This document shows, piece by piece, positions 9,396-19,380 of a DNA stretch of 64,000 nt; positions within the stretch are counted from its first letter, which is position 1, and the number at the start of each line of letters is the position of its first letter. The stretch is from Blattabacterium cuenoti. Lineage in GTDB: Bacteria; Bacteroidota; Bacteroidia; Flavobacteriales; Blattabacteriaceae. The notes below the pieces were generated by a model. It was not told the DNA's origin and did no database searches. It was given only the letters and a program-made list of their open reading frames with translations. The DNA is taken from assembly GCF_014251275.1 (NCBI RefSeq), contig NZ_CP059183.1:268501-332500 (forward strand), given 5' to 3'. The position numbers and the translations under genes were made by a program.

Positions 9396-10361
9396 ATGAA
9401 TCCTAAAAAAATTTTTATAGAAAAAGTAAAAAAAAAGGGAGGGTGGGTAAATGCTCATGCTCATCTAGATAGAGCTTATACTTTAACAAAAAAAAATTTT
9501 AAATATTATTATTTTCCGCTAAAAAAAAAATGGTATCTAATAGATGAAATGAAACGATTAGCTACAAAAGAAGATATTTATATTCGCATGGAAAAAGCTA
9601 TAGAATATTTCTTAATGCAAGGGACACAAGCTTTATGCACTTTTATTGACATAGATGAAGTTATTGAAGACCGTGCATTAAAAGCAGCTAGTAAATTGAA
9701 AAAAAATTATGGAAAATATATACAAATTTGTTTTGCAAATCAAGTACTTAAAGGTGTACTAGATAAAAAATCAAAATATTGGTTTGAAAAATCAGTAGAT
9801 TTTGTAGATATTATTGGAGGTTTGCCTGCAAAAGATTATGGAAGAGAAAACGATCATATTGATATTTTATTAAAAACAGCTAAAAAAAATGGTAAGATAG
9901 TACATGTTCATGTAGATCAATTCAATAGTAGTGAAGAAAGGGAAACGGAACAATTAGCAAGGAAAACAATTGAACATGGAATGCAAGGAAAGGTTGTTGC
10001 TATACATAGCGTTTCTTTAGCTGCACATTCTAGATCGTATCGTTACGATATATATAAATTGATGAATAAGGCTAATTTAATGGTGATATCTTGTCCTCTT
10101 GCTTGGATAGATCACACTAGAAGTGAACATTTAACTCCTAGTCATAATTCTATAACTCCAGTAGATGAAATGATTCCAGAAGGAATCATAGTTGCTTTTG
10201 GAACTGATAATATTTGTGATATATATAAACCATTTTCAGATGGAAATCTTTGGATAGAATTACGTGTTATGTTAGAAGCTTGTCATTATTATGATATAGA
10301 CCATTTAGTAAAAATAGCTACAGTAAATGGATTAAAAGTATTAGGTTTAAAAAAGAAATGA
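9396..10361 (+). CDS. Amidohydrolase-family protein, cytosine deaminase-like
   Basis: Member of the metal-dependent amidohydrolase superfamily, 321 residues. Metal-site motifs are visible: NAHAHLDRA with H21 and H23, HVHVDQ at 170-175 with H172, HSVSL at 204-208 and FGTDN with D271. This set and order resemble the CodA/cytosine deaminase branch, but the substrate cannot be named from sequence. The family removes ammonia or amines from ring substrates, so a nitrogen-recycling role is possible. It follows rsmG after 24 bases on the same strand and converges on lysS with a one-base gap. No secretion signal is seen. Confidence 0.7.
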   Translation: MNPKKIFIEKVKKKGGWVNAHAHLDRAYTLTKKNFKYYYFPLKKKWYLIDEMKRLATKEDIYIRMEKAIEYFLMQGTQALCTFIDIDEVIEDRALKAASKLKKNYGKYIQICFANQVLKGVLDKKSKYWFEKSVDFVDIIGGLPAKDYGRENDHIDILLKTAKKNGKIVHVHVDQFNSSEERETEQLARKTIEHGMQGKVVAIHSVSLAAHSRSYRYDIYKLMNKANLMVISCPLAWIDHTRSEHLTPSHNSITPVDEMIPEGIIVAFGTDNICDIYKPFSDGNLWIELRVMLEACHYYDIDHLVKIATVNGLKVLGLKKK

Positions 10362-10362
10362 A

Positions 10363-11847
10363 TCACTTATTTTCTGGACGCATTTGTGGAAATAACAAAA
10401 CTTCTTGAATAGATTTTTTTTCAGTTAATAACATTACTAAACGATCAATTCCAATTCCAATTCCTGCAGTAGGTGGCATACCAAACTCCAAAGCTCGTAT
10501 AAAATCTTTATCAAGATACATTGATTCATATTTTCTATTTTTTTCAGTCATTTGTCTTTTGAAACGATCTAGTTGATCTATAGGATCATTAAGTTCAGAA
10601 TAAGCATTTGCAATTTCTTGTCCATTTATAATAAGTTCAAAACGTTCTGACAAACTTTTTTTATTACGATGTTTCTTAGTTAAAGGACTCATTTCCACTG
10701 GATAATCTACAATAAAAGTAGGATGTATATAATGGTGTGCACATTTTTCTTCAAATATATTTTCAATAATTTTAGTTTTACTAATTTCTTTATCTATTTC
10801 TATATGTAATATTTTACAAATTCTTATTAATTCTTCTTTTTTTTTAATATTAATATCAAATCCTGTATATTTTTTAATTGAATCCAATATTGAAATGCGG
10901 GGAAAAGGAGTTTTAAAAATAATATTATTTTTATCTTTGAATTTTTTAAATATACGTGAAAGAAGTTCTTCAGTAAAATTCATCATCCAATAATAATCTT
11001 TGTAAGCTACATAAAGTTCTAATATGGTAAATTCTGGATTGTGAATTCTATCCATTCCTTCGTTTCTAAAATTTCTAGAGAATTCATATACTCCATTAAA
11101 TCCGCCAATAATAAGTCTTTTCAAATAAAGTTCATTAGCTATCCTTAAATATAAAGAAATTCCCAGTGCATTATGATAAGTTTCAAAAGGTCTAGCTATT
11201 GCTCCACCTGGAATAGGTTGTAATATAGGAGTTTCTACCTCTAAATATTCTTTATCGTCTAAAAATTTTCTTATTTCTTGTATTATACGAGTACGTTTAA
11301 TAAACACTTCTTTTACATGTTCATTAACTATCAAATCTACATACCGCATACGATACCGTTGTTCTATATTGGAAAATGCATCATATACTTTTTTTTTTTT
11401 CTTATCTACTTTTACTTGAGGTAAAGGTCGTAGAGATTTAGATAGTAATGTTAATTTATTAACATGTATGGTAATTTCCTTAACTTTTGTTTTAAATAAG
11501 AATCCTTTTATTCCAATAATATCTCCTACATCTAAGAGTTGTTTTAATAAAATATCGTAAGTTTCTTCTTTTCCTATTTCATCCGAGTATAAATCATTTT
11601 TTCTAAAATATAATTGAATCTGTCCAGTGTGATCTTTAAGTTCTCCAAATGTTGCCTTTCCTAAAATCCGCAAACGCATTAATCGTCCTGCTATACTAAC
11701 ATTTTTTCTTTCTAAGAAATTTATTCTTATATTTTCAATAGTAGTATTTATTATATATTCTTCTGAAGGATAAGGATTAATACCTAATAATTTCAATTTA
11801 GATAACTTTTTTATTCGTATCATTTGTTGTTCTGATAAATAGGACAT
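10363..11847 (-). CDS. lysS: Lysyl-tRNA synthetase (class II)
   Basis: Charges tRNA-Lys. The N-terminal OB-fold (around AGRLMRLRILGKATFGEL) is followed by the class II catalytic domain. Motif 2 is FRNEGMDRIHNPEFTILE and motif 3 is GIGIGIDRLVMLL near the C-terminus. An upstream in-frame ATG at 11883 would add twelve residues of poor, hydrophobic sequence. The ATG at 11847 (MSYLSEQQMIRIKKL) matches the usual N-terminus and gives 494 residues. It is divergent from lipB. Confidence 0.95.
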   Translation of the reverse strand: MSYLSEQQMIRIKKLSKLKLLGINPYPSEEYIINTTIENIRINFLERKNVSIAGRLMRLRILGKATFGELKDHTGQIQLYFRKNDLYSDEIGKEETYDILLKQLLDVGDIIGIKGFLFKTKVKEITIHVNKLTLLSKSLRPLPQVKVDKKKKKVYDAFSNIEQRYRMRYVDLIVNEHVKEVFIKRTRIIQEIRKFLDDKEYLEVETPILQPIPGGAIARPFETYHNALGISLYLRIANELYLKRLIIGGFNGVYEFSRNFRNEGMDRIHNPEFTILELYVAYKDYYWMMNFTEELLSRIFKKFKDKNNIIFKTPFPRISILDSIKKYTGFDINIKKKEELIRICKILHIEIDKEISKTKIIENIFEEKCAHHYIHPTFIVDYPVEMSPLTKKHRNKKSLSERFELIINGQEIANAYSELNDPIDQLDRFKRQMTEKNRKYESMYLDKDFIRALEFGMPPTAGIGIGIDRLVMLLTEKKSIQEVLLFPQMRPENK

Positions 11848-11918
11848 AGATTTAATTATGATAATGAAATAATTAAGGTACATTTGTTTTTTTTTATTAG
11901 ATGAATTTTTAAATAGTT

Positions 11919-12614
11919 ATGGAAAAAAAAAGGATTTTATTCGAAGATTTAGGAAAAAAAGAATACGTAACAACTTTTAATTATCAAAAAAGAATATTTA
12001 ACAACATTATACAAAAAAAAATAAATAAAATTTTTTATAAAGAAGCTGGATATCTTATTTTTGTAGAGCATAATCATCATATTTATACTATAGGTAAAAA
12101 TGGTAAAAAAAACAAACATTTATTAGTATCATCAGATTTTTTAAAGAAAATAAATGCTACTATTTGTCATACAGATAGAGGTGGAGATATTACTTATCAT
12201 GGACCTGGACAATTAATTATATATCCTATTTTAGATCTGGATTATTTTTTTACAGATATTCACAAATATCTCCGTTTACTAGAAGAAGTCATCATACATT
12301 TTTTGTGGAATAATTATGGAATTCAAGGAATACGAAAAAAAGGAAACACTGGAGTTTGGTTGAATCATGGTAAACTAAGAAAAATATGTGCAATAGGAAT
12401 TAAAATAAGTCGTTGGGTAACTATGCATGGACTAGCTTTGAATATAAATACTAACTTACAATATTTTAATTATATTATTCCTTGTGGAATTTATGAAAAT
12501 CAAAAAGTTACTTCTTTAAAAGAAGAATTAAAAAATTTTGAACTTTCTCTTAATGATGTAAAATGCAGAGTAAAGAAATCATTCAAAAAAATTTTTAATG
12601 TTGAATTTATTTGA
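11919..12614 (+). CDS. lipB: Octanoyl-[acyl-carrier-protein] transferase LipB
   Basis: Moves the octanoyl group from ACP to the E2 or H subunits of lipoate-dependent enzymes, the first step of de novo lipoylation. The 231-residue protein has HTDRGGDITYHGPGQ at 84-98, GIKISRWVTMHG with the catalytic lysine K162, and IIPCGI with the acyl-thioester cysteine C189. The ATG at 11919 gives a standard N-terminus. The partner lipoyl synthase is not in the window. The 3' end is 24 bases from the convergent mtaB. Confidence 0.94.
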   Translation: MEKKRILFEDLGKKEYVTTFNYQKRIFNNIIQKKINKIFYKEAGYLIFVEHNHHIYTIGKNGKKNKHLLVSSDFLKKINATICHTDRGGDITYHGPGQLIIYPILDLDYFFTDIHKYLRLLEEVIIHFLWNNYGIQGIRKKGNTGVWLNHGKLRKICAIGIKISRWVTMHGLALNINTNLQYFNYIIPCGIYENQKVTSLKEELKNFELSLNDVKCRVKKSFKKIFNVEFI

Positions 12615-12638
12615 AAATAATATTAAAATTTTATATTT

Positions 12639-13952
12639 CTATTCTAATATAGGTTTTACTATAACAATGCCATCTTTATCTATCTCTGTTAATAGAACAT
12701 CTTGTAACGTATTTTCAAAATTTATATTGAATTTTATCTTAGTACGAATATAATTCTCTGTATATCCATACAAATATTTCTTACCTGAATCATTCTTTTC
12801 AAATAAAACCGTTTTTTTCGTAAAAAGATGGTTTTCACAAAAAAATCTGTATTTTTTATTAGAAAGTAGTCTCAAAACTTTATTTCGTTTTTTCTTAATG
12901 GATTTAGATATATTTCCTGGAATAGCAATAGATGTTGTATTTGGTCTGGGTGAATAAGTAAATATATGCATATAGGATATATTTAACTTGTTTAAAAAAT
13001 GATAAGTTTCTAAAAAATGTTGATGTGTCTCTCCTGGAAATCCTACAATTAAATCCGAACCGATATAAGCATGCGGAATATGATGTCGTATTTGATTAAT
13101 TTTTTCTTTATACAACTCTCGTCTATAACGCCTTCGCATTTTTCTTAAAATCTCATTACTTCCAGATTGTAAAGAAATATGAAAATGAGGTGCAAAACAT
13201 TTACTATTAGACAATAGTTCTATACATTCTCTTTTCAAAAGATTTGGTTCAATAGAAGTAAGACGTATCCTCTCTCTCCCTCTTACTTTTATTTTATCTT
13301 CTATAATTCTTATTAAATCTAAAAAAGTATAATTCTTATCTAAGTTGTTAGTTGTTTTATAACATCCAATATTTACACCAGTTAAAACAATTTCCTTTAC
13401 ACCTTTTTTGAAAAGAAAATTAATACTATTTAATATATTTTCCACACTATCCGAACGAGAAGGACCTCTTGAAGAAGGAATTATGCAGTAACTACATTTG
13501 TAATCACATCCGTCTTGTATTTTTAAAAAGGAACGAGTTCTATATCCAATAGAAAAAGAAGGAAAATAACTATTATTTTTATAATTTGAAATGATTCTTT
13601 TTTTTAAAAATATTTTTTCATTAAGATAATCTAATATTTTAAATTTTTCCTCATAACCTAATACAAGATCTACTCCATTAATAGAAGAGACTTTTTCAGG
13701 GTTTAGTTGAGCATAGCATCCCATTGCTATAATAATAGCTTTATAATTTCTATTTACAGCAGAACGTACAGCCCGTTTGAATTCTAATTCCGCATTATTA
13801 GTTACAGAACAACTATTGATTACATAAATATCAGCATGATTTTTAAAGGAAACATGTTTATAATATAAACTGGAAAATTTTCTTGCTATAGTAGAAGTTT
13901 CTGCATAATTTAATTTACATCCTATTGTGTAAAATGCAATTTTCTTTCTCAA
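12639..13952 (-). CDS. mtaB: tRNA t6A37 methylthiotransferase MtaB
   Basis: Radical-SAM enzyme of the MiaB/RimO family that converts t6A37 to ms2t6A37 in tRNAs reading ANN codons. Of 437 residues, the N-terminal UPF0004 domain carries cluster cysteines C12, C48 and C79. The radical-SAM motif C149-x3-C153-x2-C156 lies in IQDGCDYKCSYC. RMRRRYRRELY and the C-terminal TRAM-like stretch fit MtaB rather than MiaB. The start is TTG at 13952 (MRKKIAFYTIGC); the ATG five bases upstream is out of frame. The peroxiredoxin gene lies 18 bases upstream on the same strand. Confidence 0.9.
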   Translation of the reverse strand: MRKKIAFYTIGCKLNYAETSTIARKFSSLYYKHVSFKNHADIYVINSCSVTNNAELEFKRAVRSAVNRNYKAIIIAMGCYAQLNPEKVSSINGVDLVLGYEEKFKILDYLNEKIFLKKRIISNYKNNSYFPSFSIGYRTRSFLKIQDGCDYKCSYCIIPSSRGPSRSDSVENILNSINFLFKKGVKEIVLTGVNIGCYKTTNNLDKNYTFLDLIRIIEDKIKVRGRERIRLTSIEPNLLKRECIELLSNSKCFAPHFHISLQSGSNEILRKMRRRYRRELYKEKINQIRHHIPHAYIGSDLIVGFPGETHQHFLETYHFLNKLNISYMHIFTYSPRPNTTSIAIPGNISKSIKKKRNKVLRLLSNKKYRFFCENHLFTKKTVLFEKNDSGKKYLYGYTENYIRTKIKFNINFENTLQDVLLTEIDKDGIVIVKPILE

Positions 13953-13970
13953 AACATTTTTATATTAAGA

Positions 13971-14606
13971 TTAAGATGAGAAATAATCTACAATTCCACT
14001 ATGATTTGCTTTTATAGCTTTTTTACCTTTTTTCCAATTTGCTGGACAAACTTCTCCACTTTTTTCATAATATTGAATCGCATCTATCATGCGTACTGCT
14101 TCATCTACATTTCTCCCTAATGGAAAATCATTTATTAATATATGTCGTATAATACTATTTTTATCTATTAAAAATAAACCTCTGTATGCAATTAGTTCTC
14201 CATTAGCTACCCATTCTTCATTATTATTATTGCAAAAAATCAAGTCTCCAGATAACACTCCATAATTGTAAGATATTGTTTTATTAATATCAGAAACAAT
14301 AGGATAGGTAACTCCAATAATCCCACCCTTTTCCTTTGGAATTTGTAACCAAGCCAAGTGAGATTGTTCTGTATCTGTAGATACAGCAATAATCTGTACA
14401 TTTCTCTTTTCAAAATCTTTAATTCTTTCTTGAAAAGCATATATTTCTGTAGGACATACAAATGTAAAATCCTTAGGATAGAAAAAAAGTAAAACATATT
14501 TACTTTCTTTAAATTGTTCTAAAGTAAAATTTTGTACAATTTCCTTACCATTTAGAACAGCACTAGCTGTAAAGTTTGGAGCTTTTTTACCAATTAAATT
14601 TTTCAT
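13971..14606 (-). CDS. Peroxiredoxin (AhpC/TSA family, 2-Cys)
   Basis: Thiol peroxidase reducing hydrogen peroxide and organic peroxides. It has 211 residues. The peroxidatic cysteine C51 lies in DFTFVCPTEI and the resolving cysteine C187 in EVCPANW near the C-terminus, the typical 2-Cys arrangement. It would be recycled by thioredoxin; trxA is at 42679-42999, and no AhpF is visible here. The ATG at 14606 gives the standard opening. It is separated from dnaG by about 105 bases of A+T-rich sequence in which no further gene is seen. Confidence 0.92.
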   Translation of the reverse strand: MKNLIGKKAPNFTASAVLNGKEIVQNFTLEQFKESKYVLLFFYPKDFTFVCPTEIYAFQERIKDFEKRNVQIIAVSTDTEQSHLAWLQIPKEKGGIIGVTYPIVSDINKTISYNYGVLSGDLIFCNNNNEEWVANGELIAYRGLFLIDKNSIIRHILINDFPLGRNVDEAVRMIDAIQYYEKSGEVCPANWKKGKKAIKANHSGIVDYFSS

Positions 14607-14711
14607 TATAACTATATTATGAAATTTACATCAGTTAATTGAACTAATTTAAAAAAAATTCTTTAATATTTAAATATATACTACTATTATATTAAATGAA
14701 TAGTATACATA

Positions 14712-16607
14712 TTATACATATCTATGTAATTTTTTAAAAATTTTATTTTTAATGTTGGTTAAATACATTATTTTTCTTAATAATAATTTATTTTTATTTT
14801 TTTTATAATTAATAATTTCCTTTTTAATTAATTGTAATACATACAAAGATTTATATATCAATAATATATCATTTGCGTATTGATCTATATTATCTTCTTC
14901 AGAAGGAACTTCTATTCCTTTTTTTTCCCATTTAGATAAAAAACAAAACTTTTCATTTTTATTGTATTTATATTTATTTGATAAACATAAATCTATTTTT
15001 TTCTTATTACAAAATATCAAAAAATTTTTTTCATTTTCTTTCGATGTAAAATGTATTTTACCATATTTGAAAAAATATGAAAATTTTTCAGTAATTGTTG
15101 TATAGGTAGTACTACTACCATTACCATTTTTTATTATTTTTTTATTTCCATGATATAAAATAAGTTGCATTAATTTATTTTCAATAAAGTGTTCATGATT
15201 GTTTTTATCTAAAAAAGACAAATTATGTTTTATTTTATTATTAATATTTTTTCCTACTCCTACTACACTACGAATAAAACTAAAATTACCGTTTACATTA
15301 TCTTTTTTTCTATCTATTCTTTCCAATTCGGTTAATAAAATTTTTTCACGAATATTTAGTATTTTAGATGCTTCCTGCAAGAATAATTCTTTTTTAAGAA
15401 CACTGTATATTTTTGAAATACTATTTAAAATATTTATAACTAAAAGAAACTTATTAATAGGATCATTTTTCCAAAATTTTTCATATATTTTTTTTTTAAA
15501 GTAAACGAAATTATAACTATTTTTCCTTAGGAAAAATCTTAATTCAGAAGTAGAATATTTCTTGGATATTGAATCTGGATCCTCTCCTTTAGGAATTAAT
15601 AATATTCTTATATTCATTCCTTGTTCCAATACCATATTGATTACTCTCAAGGAAGCTTTTATTCCAGAATGATCGCCATCATAAAAAAGTACAATATTTT
15701 TCGTAAATTTTTTTATTAACAAAATCTGATTAATAGTAAGTGATATACCAGAGGATGCTACTACATTTTTTATTCCTGATTGATGTAAAGAAATTACGTC
15801 GGTATAACCTTCTACTAAATAACAAATATTTTCTTTTAAAATATTTTTTTTTGCTTGAAACAATCCATACAAAGTTTTTCCTTTTTGAAAAATTACGCTT
15901 TCTGACGAATTAATATATTTCATTACATTAAATGAACTAGAATTTATATTTCTACCACCAAATCCAACTATTTTTCCTGATAAATTATGTATTGGAAACA
16001 TTACACGATTGCGAAAACAATCAAAATAATTAGATGATCTGAATAAAGTAAAACCAGATTTTATTAAATCTATTAATTTAAATCCTTTTTCTAATGCTTT
16101 TTTTGTAAAAATATTCCACGAAATTGGAGCATATCCTAATTCAAATTCCTTTATTATATTTATATTATACCCTCTTTTTTTTATTAAATAATATAACCCG
16201 TTTTCTTTTCCTTCTTTTGTAACATACAACTGATTAATATAAAAATTTTTTGCATAATCTTGTATTACATATAATATTTCTTCATGTTTTTCTTTCTTTT
16301 TAAATAAATATTCCTTATTATCATCAATTTTTATATTGTATTTATTTGCTAAATAACGTAATGATTCTCCATAAGTAAAATTCTCATGTTCCATAAGAAA
16401 AGTGATAATATTTCCACCTTTTCCAGAACTAAAATCTTTCCATATTTTTTTATCAGGGGAAACTATAAGAGAAGGATTTCTTTCCTTTGAAAATGGACTT
16501 AACCCTCTATAATTTAATCCACTTTTTTTTAATTCTACAAAATCACCAATAACATCTTCTATACATGAAATAGAAAGTATTTTCTTCTTATTTGTATCAG
16601 AAATCAT
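14712..16607 (-). CDS. dnaG: DNA primase (zinc-finger cysteines absent)
   Basis: Synthesises RNA primers for replication; 631 residues. The N-terminal module reads GLSPFSKERNPSLIVS followed by KIWKDFSSGKGG (residues 35-66). The positions that usually hold the zinc ligands (CPFH and CxxC) have no cysteine. From memory this is a known flavobacterial variant; it was not checked. The TOPRIM core is present with VEGYTDVISLHQSG and FYDGDHSG. The C-terminal helicase-binding part is lysine- and asparagine-rich and weakly conserved. It sits 13 bases downstream of rpe at the end of a minus-strand run from pheA. Confidence 0.92.
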   Translation of the reverse strand: MISDTNKKKILSISCIEDVIGDFVELKKSGLNYRGLSPFSKERNPSLIVSPDKKIWKDFSSGKGGNIITFLMEHENFTYGESLRYLANKYNIKIDDNKEYLFKKKEKHEEILYVIQDYAKNFYINQLYVTKEGKENGLYYLIKKRGYNINIIKEFELGYAPISWNIFTKKALEKGFKLIDLIKSGFTLFRSSNYFDCFRNRVMFPIHNLSGKIVGFGGRNINSSSFNVMKYINSSESVIFQKGKTLYGLFQAKKNILKENICYLVEGYTDVISLHQSGIKNVVASSGISLTINQILLIKKFTKNIVLFYDGDHSGIKASLRVINMVLEQGMNIRILLIPKGEDPDSISKKYSTSELRFFLRKNSYNFVYFKKKIYEKFWKNDPINKFLLVINILNSISKIYSVLKKELFLQEASKILNIREKILLTELERIDRKKDNVNGNFSFIRSVVGVGKNINNKIKHNLSFLDKNNHEHFIENKLMQLILYHGNKKIIKNGNGSSTTYTTITEKFSYFFKYGKIHFTSKENEKNFLIFCNKKKIDLCLSNKYKYNKNEKFCFLSKWEKKGIEVPSEEDNIDQYANDILLIYKSLYVLQLIKKEIINYKKNKNKLLLRKIMYLTNIKNKIFKKLHRYV

Positions 16608-16620
16608 GATAATATTCTTT

Positions 16621-17274
16621 TTAATATCCTAATTTCATTCTGTTAATCACTTTTCTTGGATTAGAATTAGAAAAAATAGTAGTACCAGATACTAATATAT
16701 CAGCACCATTTTTGAACAATAAATAAGCATTTTCTAAATTTATTCCTCCATCTACTTCTATAAGAGCAGGAGAATTATTTTTCAAAATTATATTTTTAAC
16801 ATCTTCCAACTTTTGGTAAGTTCTATTAATAAATTTTTGTCCTCCAAATCCTGGATTAACACTCATTAGTAAAACAAAATCTATATCTTTAATTATATCT
16901 TGCAATAGATAAACTGGAGTATGTGGATTTATGGCTACACCTACTTTTATTCCATATTCTTTAATATAAAATATAGTTCTGTTTAAATGAATACTAGATT
17001 CATAATGAATATGTAAGTGGGCTACTCCACAATTTTTTAATTGTTCTATATATATATCTGGTTGTAAAATCATTAAATGTACATCTATAGGTTTTTTAGT
17101 ATATTTTTTTACGTATTTTGTGAACATAAATCCAAAAGAAATATTCTGAACAAAAGAGGTATCCATAATATCTATGTGAACCCAATCAGCTTCGCTATCG
17201 TTAATCATTTCTATATCACGATACAAAAAAGCTAAATTTGCTGAAAGTAAAGATGGAGCTATAATTTTTTTCAT
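16621..17274 (-). CDS. rpe: Ribulose-phosphate 3-epimerase
   Basis: Interconverts ribulose 5-phosphate and xylulose 5-phosphate in the pentose phosphate pathway. The 217-residue TIM barrel shows IAPSLLSANLAFL at the N-terminus, HIDIMDTSFV with metal ligands, NPGFGGQKF and VDGGINLENA. All expected motifs are present and the length is normal. It lies between fabI and dnaG with short gaps (22 and 13 bases), which suggests co-transcription. Confidence 0.95.
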   Translation of the reverse strand: MKKIIAPSLLSANLAFLYRDIEMINDSEADWVHIDIMDTSFVQNISFGFMFTKYVKKYTKKPIDVHLMILQPDIYIEQLKNCGVAHLHIHYESSIHLNRTIFYIKEYGIKVGVAINPHTPVYLLQDIIKDIDFVLLMSVNPGFGGQKFINRTYQKLEDVKNIILKNNSPALIEVDGGINLENAYLLFKNGADILVSGTTIFSNSNPRKVINRMKLGY

Positions 17275-17296
17275 ATTTTTTTTAGCTTTGGTTTAA

Positions 17297-18103
17297 TCAT
17301 GTACTGATAGTATCAGTAATTCCAATTCCAGTTTTAGAAAATCCACCATCATGGTATAAATTTTGCATTGTTACTTTTTTTGTTAAATCAGAAAAAAGTG
17401 TAATAATATAATTTGCACAATCTTGTGCAGTTGCATTCCCCAAAGGAGATATTTTTTCAGATAATAAAAAAAATTTATCAAATCCTTTAATTGATTTTGA
17501 TGATCTTGTTAGACAAGGAGATTGAGATACTGTATTTACTCTTACTTTTTCTTTTATTCCCCAATAGTATCCAAAATTTCTTGTAATACTCTCTAAATAA
17601 GATTTATAATCTGACATATCTACATAATGTGGAAAACTTATTTTAGATGCTATATAAGTTAAGGCTACAATAGATCCCCACTTATTAAAGGCTTTTCTAT
17701 CCCAAGCAACTTTCATAATTTTATGGAAAGACACTGCTGATATATCCCATCCTTTTTTTAAAAATTCATAATTAATGTATGGATAACTTAATCCTTTTCT
17801 TATATTTATAGACATAGCTATAGAATGCAATAAAAAATCTATTTTTCCTCCAAATAAATCTAATGTTTTTTCAAATAAAATATTAATATCTGAAAGAGAA
17901 GTAGCATCTGCTGGAATGATAATGGATTTTGTTTTATTAGATAATTCATGAAGTTTACCAATTCTTAAAGAAACTGGAGAATTTGTCAAGATAAAAGATG
18001 CTTTTTCTTCATAAGCACGTTCTGCTACTTTCCAAGCGATAGAATTTTCATCTAAAGCTCCAAATATAATTCCTTTTTTTCCCTTTAATAAATTGTAAGA
18101 CAT
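17297..18103 (-). CDS. fabI: Enoyl-[acyl-carrier-protein] reductase (NADH) FabI
   Basis: Final reduction of each cycle of type II fatty acid synthesis. The protein has 268 residues. The N-terminus KGKKGIIFGALDENSIAWKV is the short-chain dehydrogenase nucleotide-binding region in its FabI form. The catalytic pair Y160-x6-K167 appears in HYVDMSDYK, and HSIAMS is the central motif. The ATG at 18103 lies only three bases from the metK stop, so translation is probably coupled. Confidence 0.94.
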   Translation of the reverse strand: MSYNLLKGKKGIIFGALDENSIAWKVAERAYEEKASFILTNSPVSLRIGKLHELSNKTKSIIIPADATSLSDINILFEKTLDLFGGKIDFLLHSIAMSINIRKGLSYPYINYEFLKKGWDISAVSFHKIMKVAWDRKAFNKWGSIVALTYIASKISFPHYVDMSDYKSYLESITRNFGYYWGIKEKVRVNTVSQSPCLTRSSKSIKGFDKFFLLSEKISPLGNATAQDCANYIITLFSDLTKKVTMQNLYHDGGFSKTGIGITDTIST

Positions 18104-18106
18104 AAT

Positions 18107-19366
18107 TTAATTTTTTAAATTAAAAAACTCCTTTATAATTGGTATGTAATCCAATTTTTCCCATGTAAAAAGTTCTACATCTTTTCTAATACGATTTCCT
18201 TTTATATCTAAAAAATATTTAGATACTTTCTTTGTTTTCTTCCCCATATGCCCATATACTGAAGTTTCCTCGTATATAGGGTTACGTAATTTTAATCTTT
18301 TTTCTATAGCATATGGACATAAATCAAAAATTTTTCTAATGTTAAAAGCAATAAATTCATCATCAAATAGAGATTTTCCATAAGAATTTACAAATATACC
18401 TGCTGGTTCTGAAACTCCTGCTATATAAGATATTTGTATTAGTAATTCCTCCGATACTCCAGCTGCAACAAGATTCTTTGCTATATGTCTAGCCGCATAT
18501 GCACCTGATCTATCCATTTTAGATGGATCCTTACCAGAAAAAGCTCCTCCCCCATGGCCCCCTTTACCTCCATAAGTATCTACAACTATTTTTCTTCCAG
18601 TCATTCCAGTATCTCCATGAGGGCCACCAATAACAAATTTCTCTGTAGAGTTAATATAAAATTTTGTTTTATTTGTAAATAATTTATATACATTTTTTGA
18701 ATAAAAATTGCTATTTTTTACTCTTGGAATTAAAATATTTATTATATCATGAATAATACGTTTGTGCATTTTTTCTTTTGTATCAAATTCATCATGTTGA
18801 GTAGAAATAACTACAGTATTAATATGTAAAGGAATATTATCTTTAGAATATTCTAATGTTACTTGTGATTTAGCGTCTGGACGTAAGTAAGGCATTATTT
18901 TACCTTCTTTTCTAATTTTGGAAAGTTCTAGTAGTAGATGATGAGATAGTTCAAGAGATAGAGGCATATAATTTTCAGTTTCTTTTATAGCATATCCAAA
19001 TACAATACATTGATCTCCAGCTCCTGTTTTTTCTTTTTTATAATTATTAATCCCCTCATATAAATCTAATGATTGATTTTGAATAGATGATAGAATGCCA
19101 CAAGAATCAGCATTAAATCTATATTCATTTTTATTATATCCTATTTTATGAAGTAAATCACGAGATATTTTCTGAACATTTACCCAAGTTTTTGAATTTA
19201 CTTCTCCAGCTATTATAACTTGCCCAGTAGTTACTAAAGTTTCTATAGCCACTCTAGATAATGGATCGTTTGCTAAAAAATTATCTAATATAGTATCAGA
19301 TATTTGATCTGAAATTTTATCAGGATGACCTTCTGAAACAGATTCGCTGGTAAATAAATAAGCCAT
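18107..19366 (-). CDS. metK: S-adenosylmethionine synthetase
   Basis: Makes S-adenosylmethionine from methionine and ATP. The protein has 419 residues. The opening FTSESVSEGHPDKISDQISD carries the ATP and metal site. GGPHGDTGMTGRK and GGHGGGAFSGKDPSKMDRSG are the two other signatures, with the flexible loop between. Only 14 bases separate it from the upstream DAHP synthase gene, so there is no room for a SAM riboswitch. Its product serves the window's methyltransferases and radical-SAM enzymes (RsmG, PrmC, MtaB). Confidence 0.97.
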   Translation of the reverse strand: MAYLFTSESVSEGHPDKISDQISDTILDNFLANDPLSRVAIETLVTTGQVIIAGEVNSKTWVNVQKISRDLLHKIGYNKNEYRFNADSCGILSSIQNQSLDLYEGINNYKKEKTGAGDQCIVFGYAIKETENYMPLSLELSHHLLLELSKIRKEGKIMPYLRPDAKSQVTLEYSKDNIPLHINTVVISTQHDEFDTKEKMHKRIIHDIINILIPRVKNSNFYSKNVYKLFTNKTKFYINSTEKFVIGGPHGDTGMTGRKIVVDTYGGKGGHGGGAFSGKDPSKMDRSGAYAARHIAKNLVAAGVSEELLIQISYIAGVSEPAGIFVNSYGKSLFDDEFIAFNIRKIFDLCPYAIEKRLKLRNPIYEETSVYGHMGKKTKKVSKYFLDIKGNRIRKDVELFTWEKLDYIPIIKEFFNLKN

Positions 19367-19380
19367 TTTACTATTTAGCT

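Noticed and set aside
19367..19380. SAM riboswitch ahead of metK
   Set aside because: Only 14 bases separate metK from the upstream gene.
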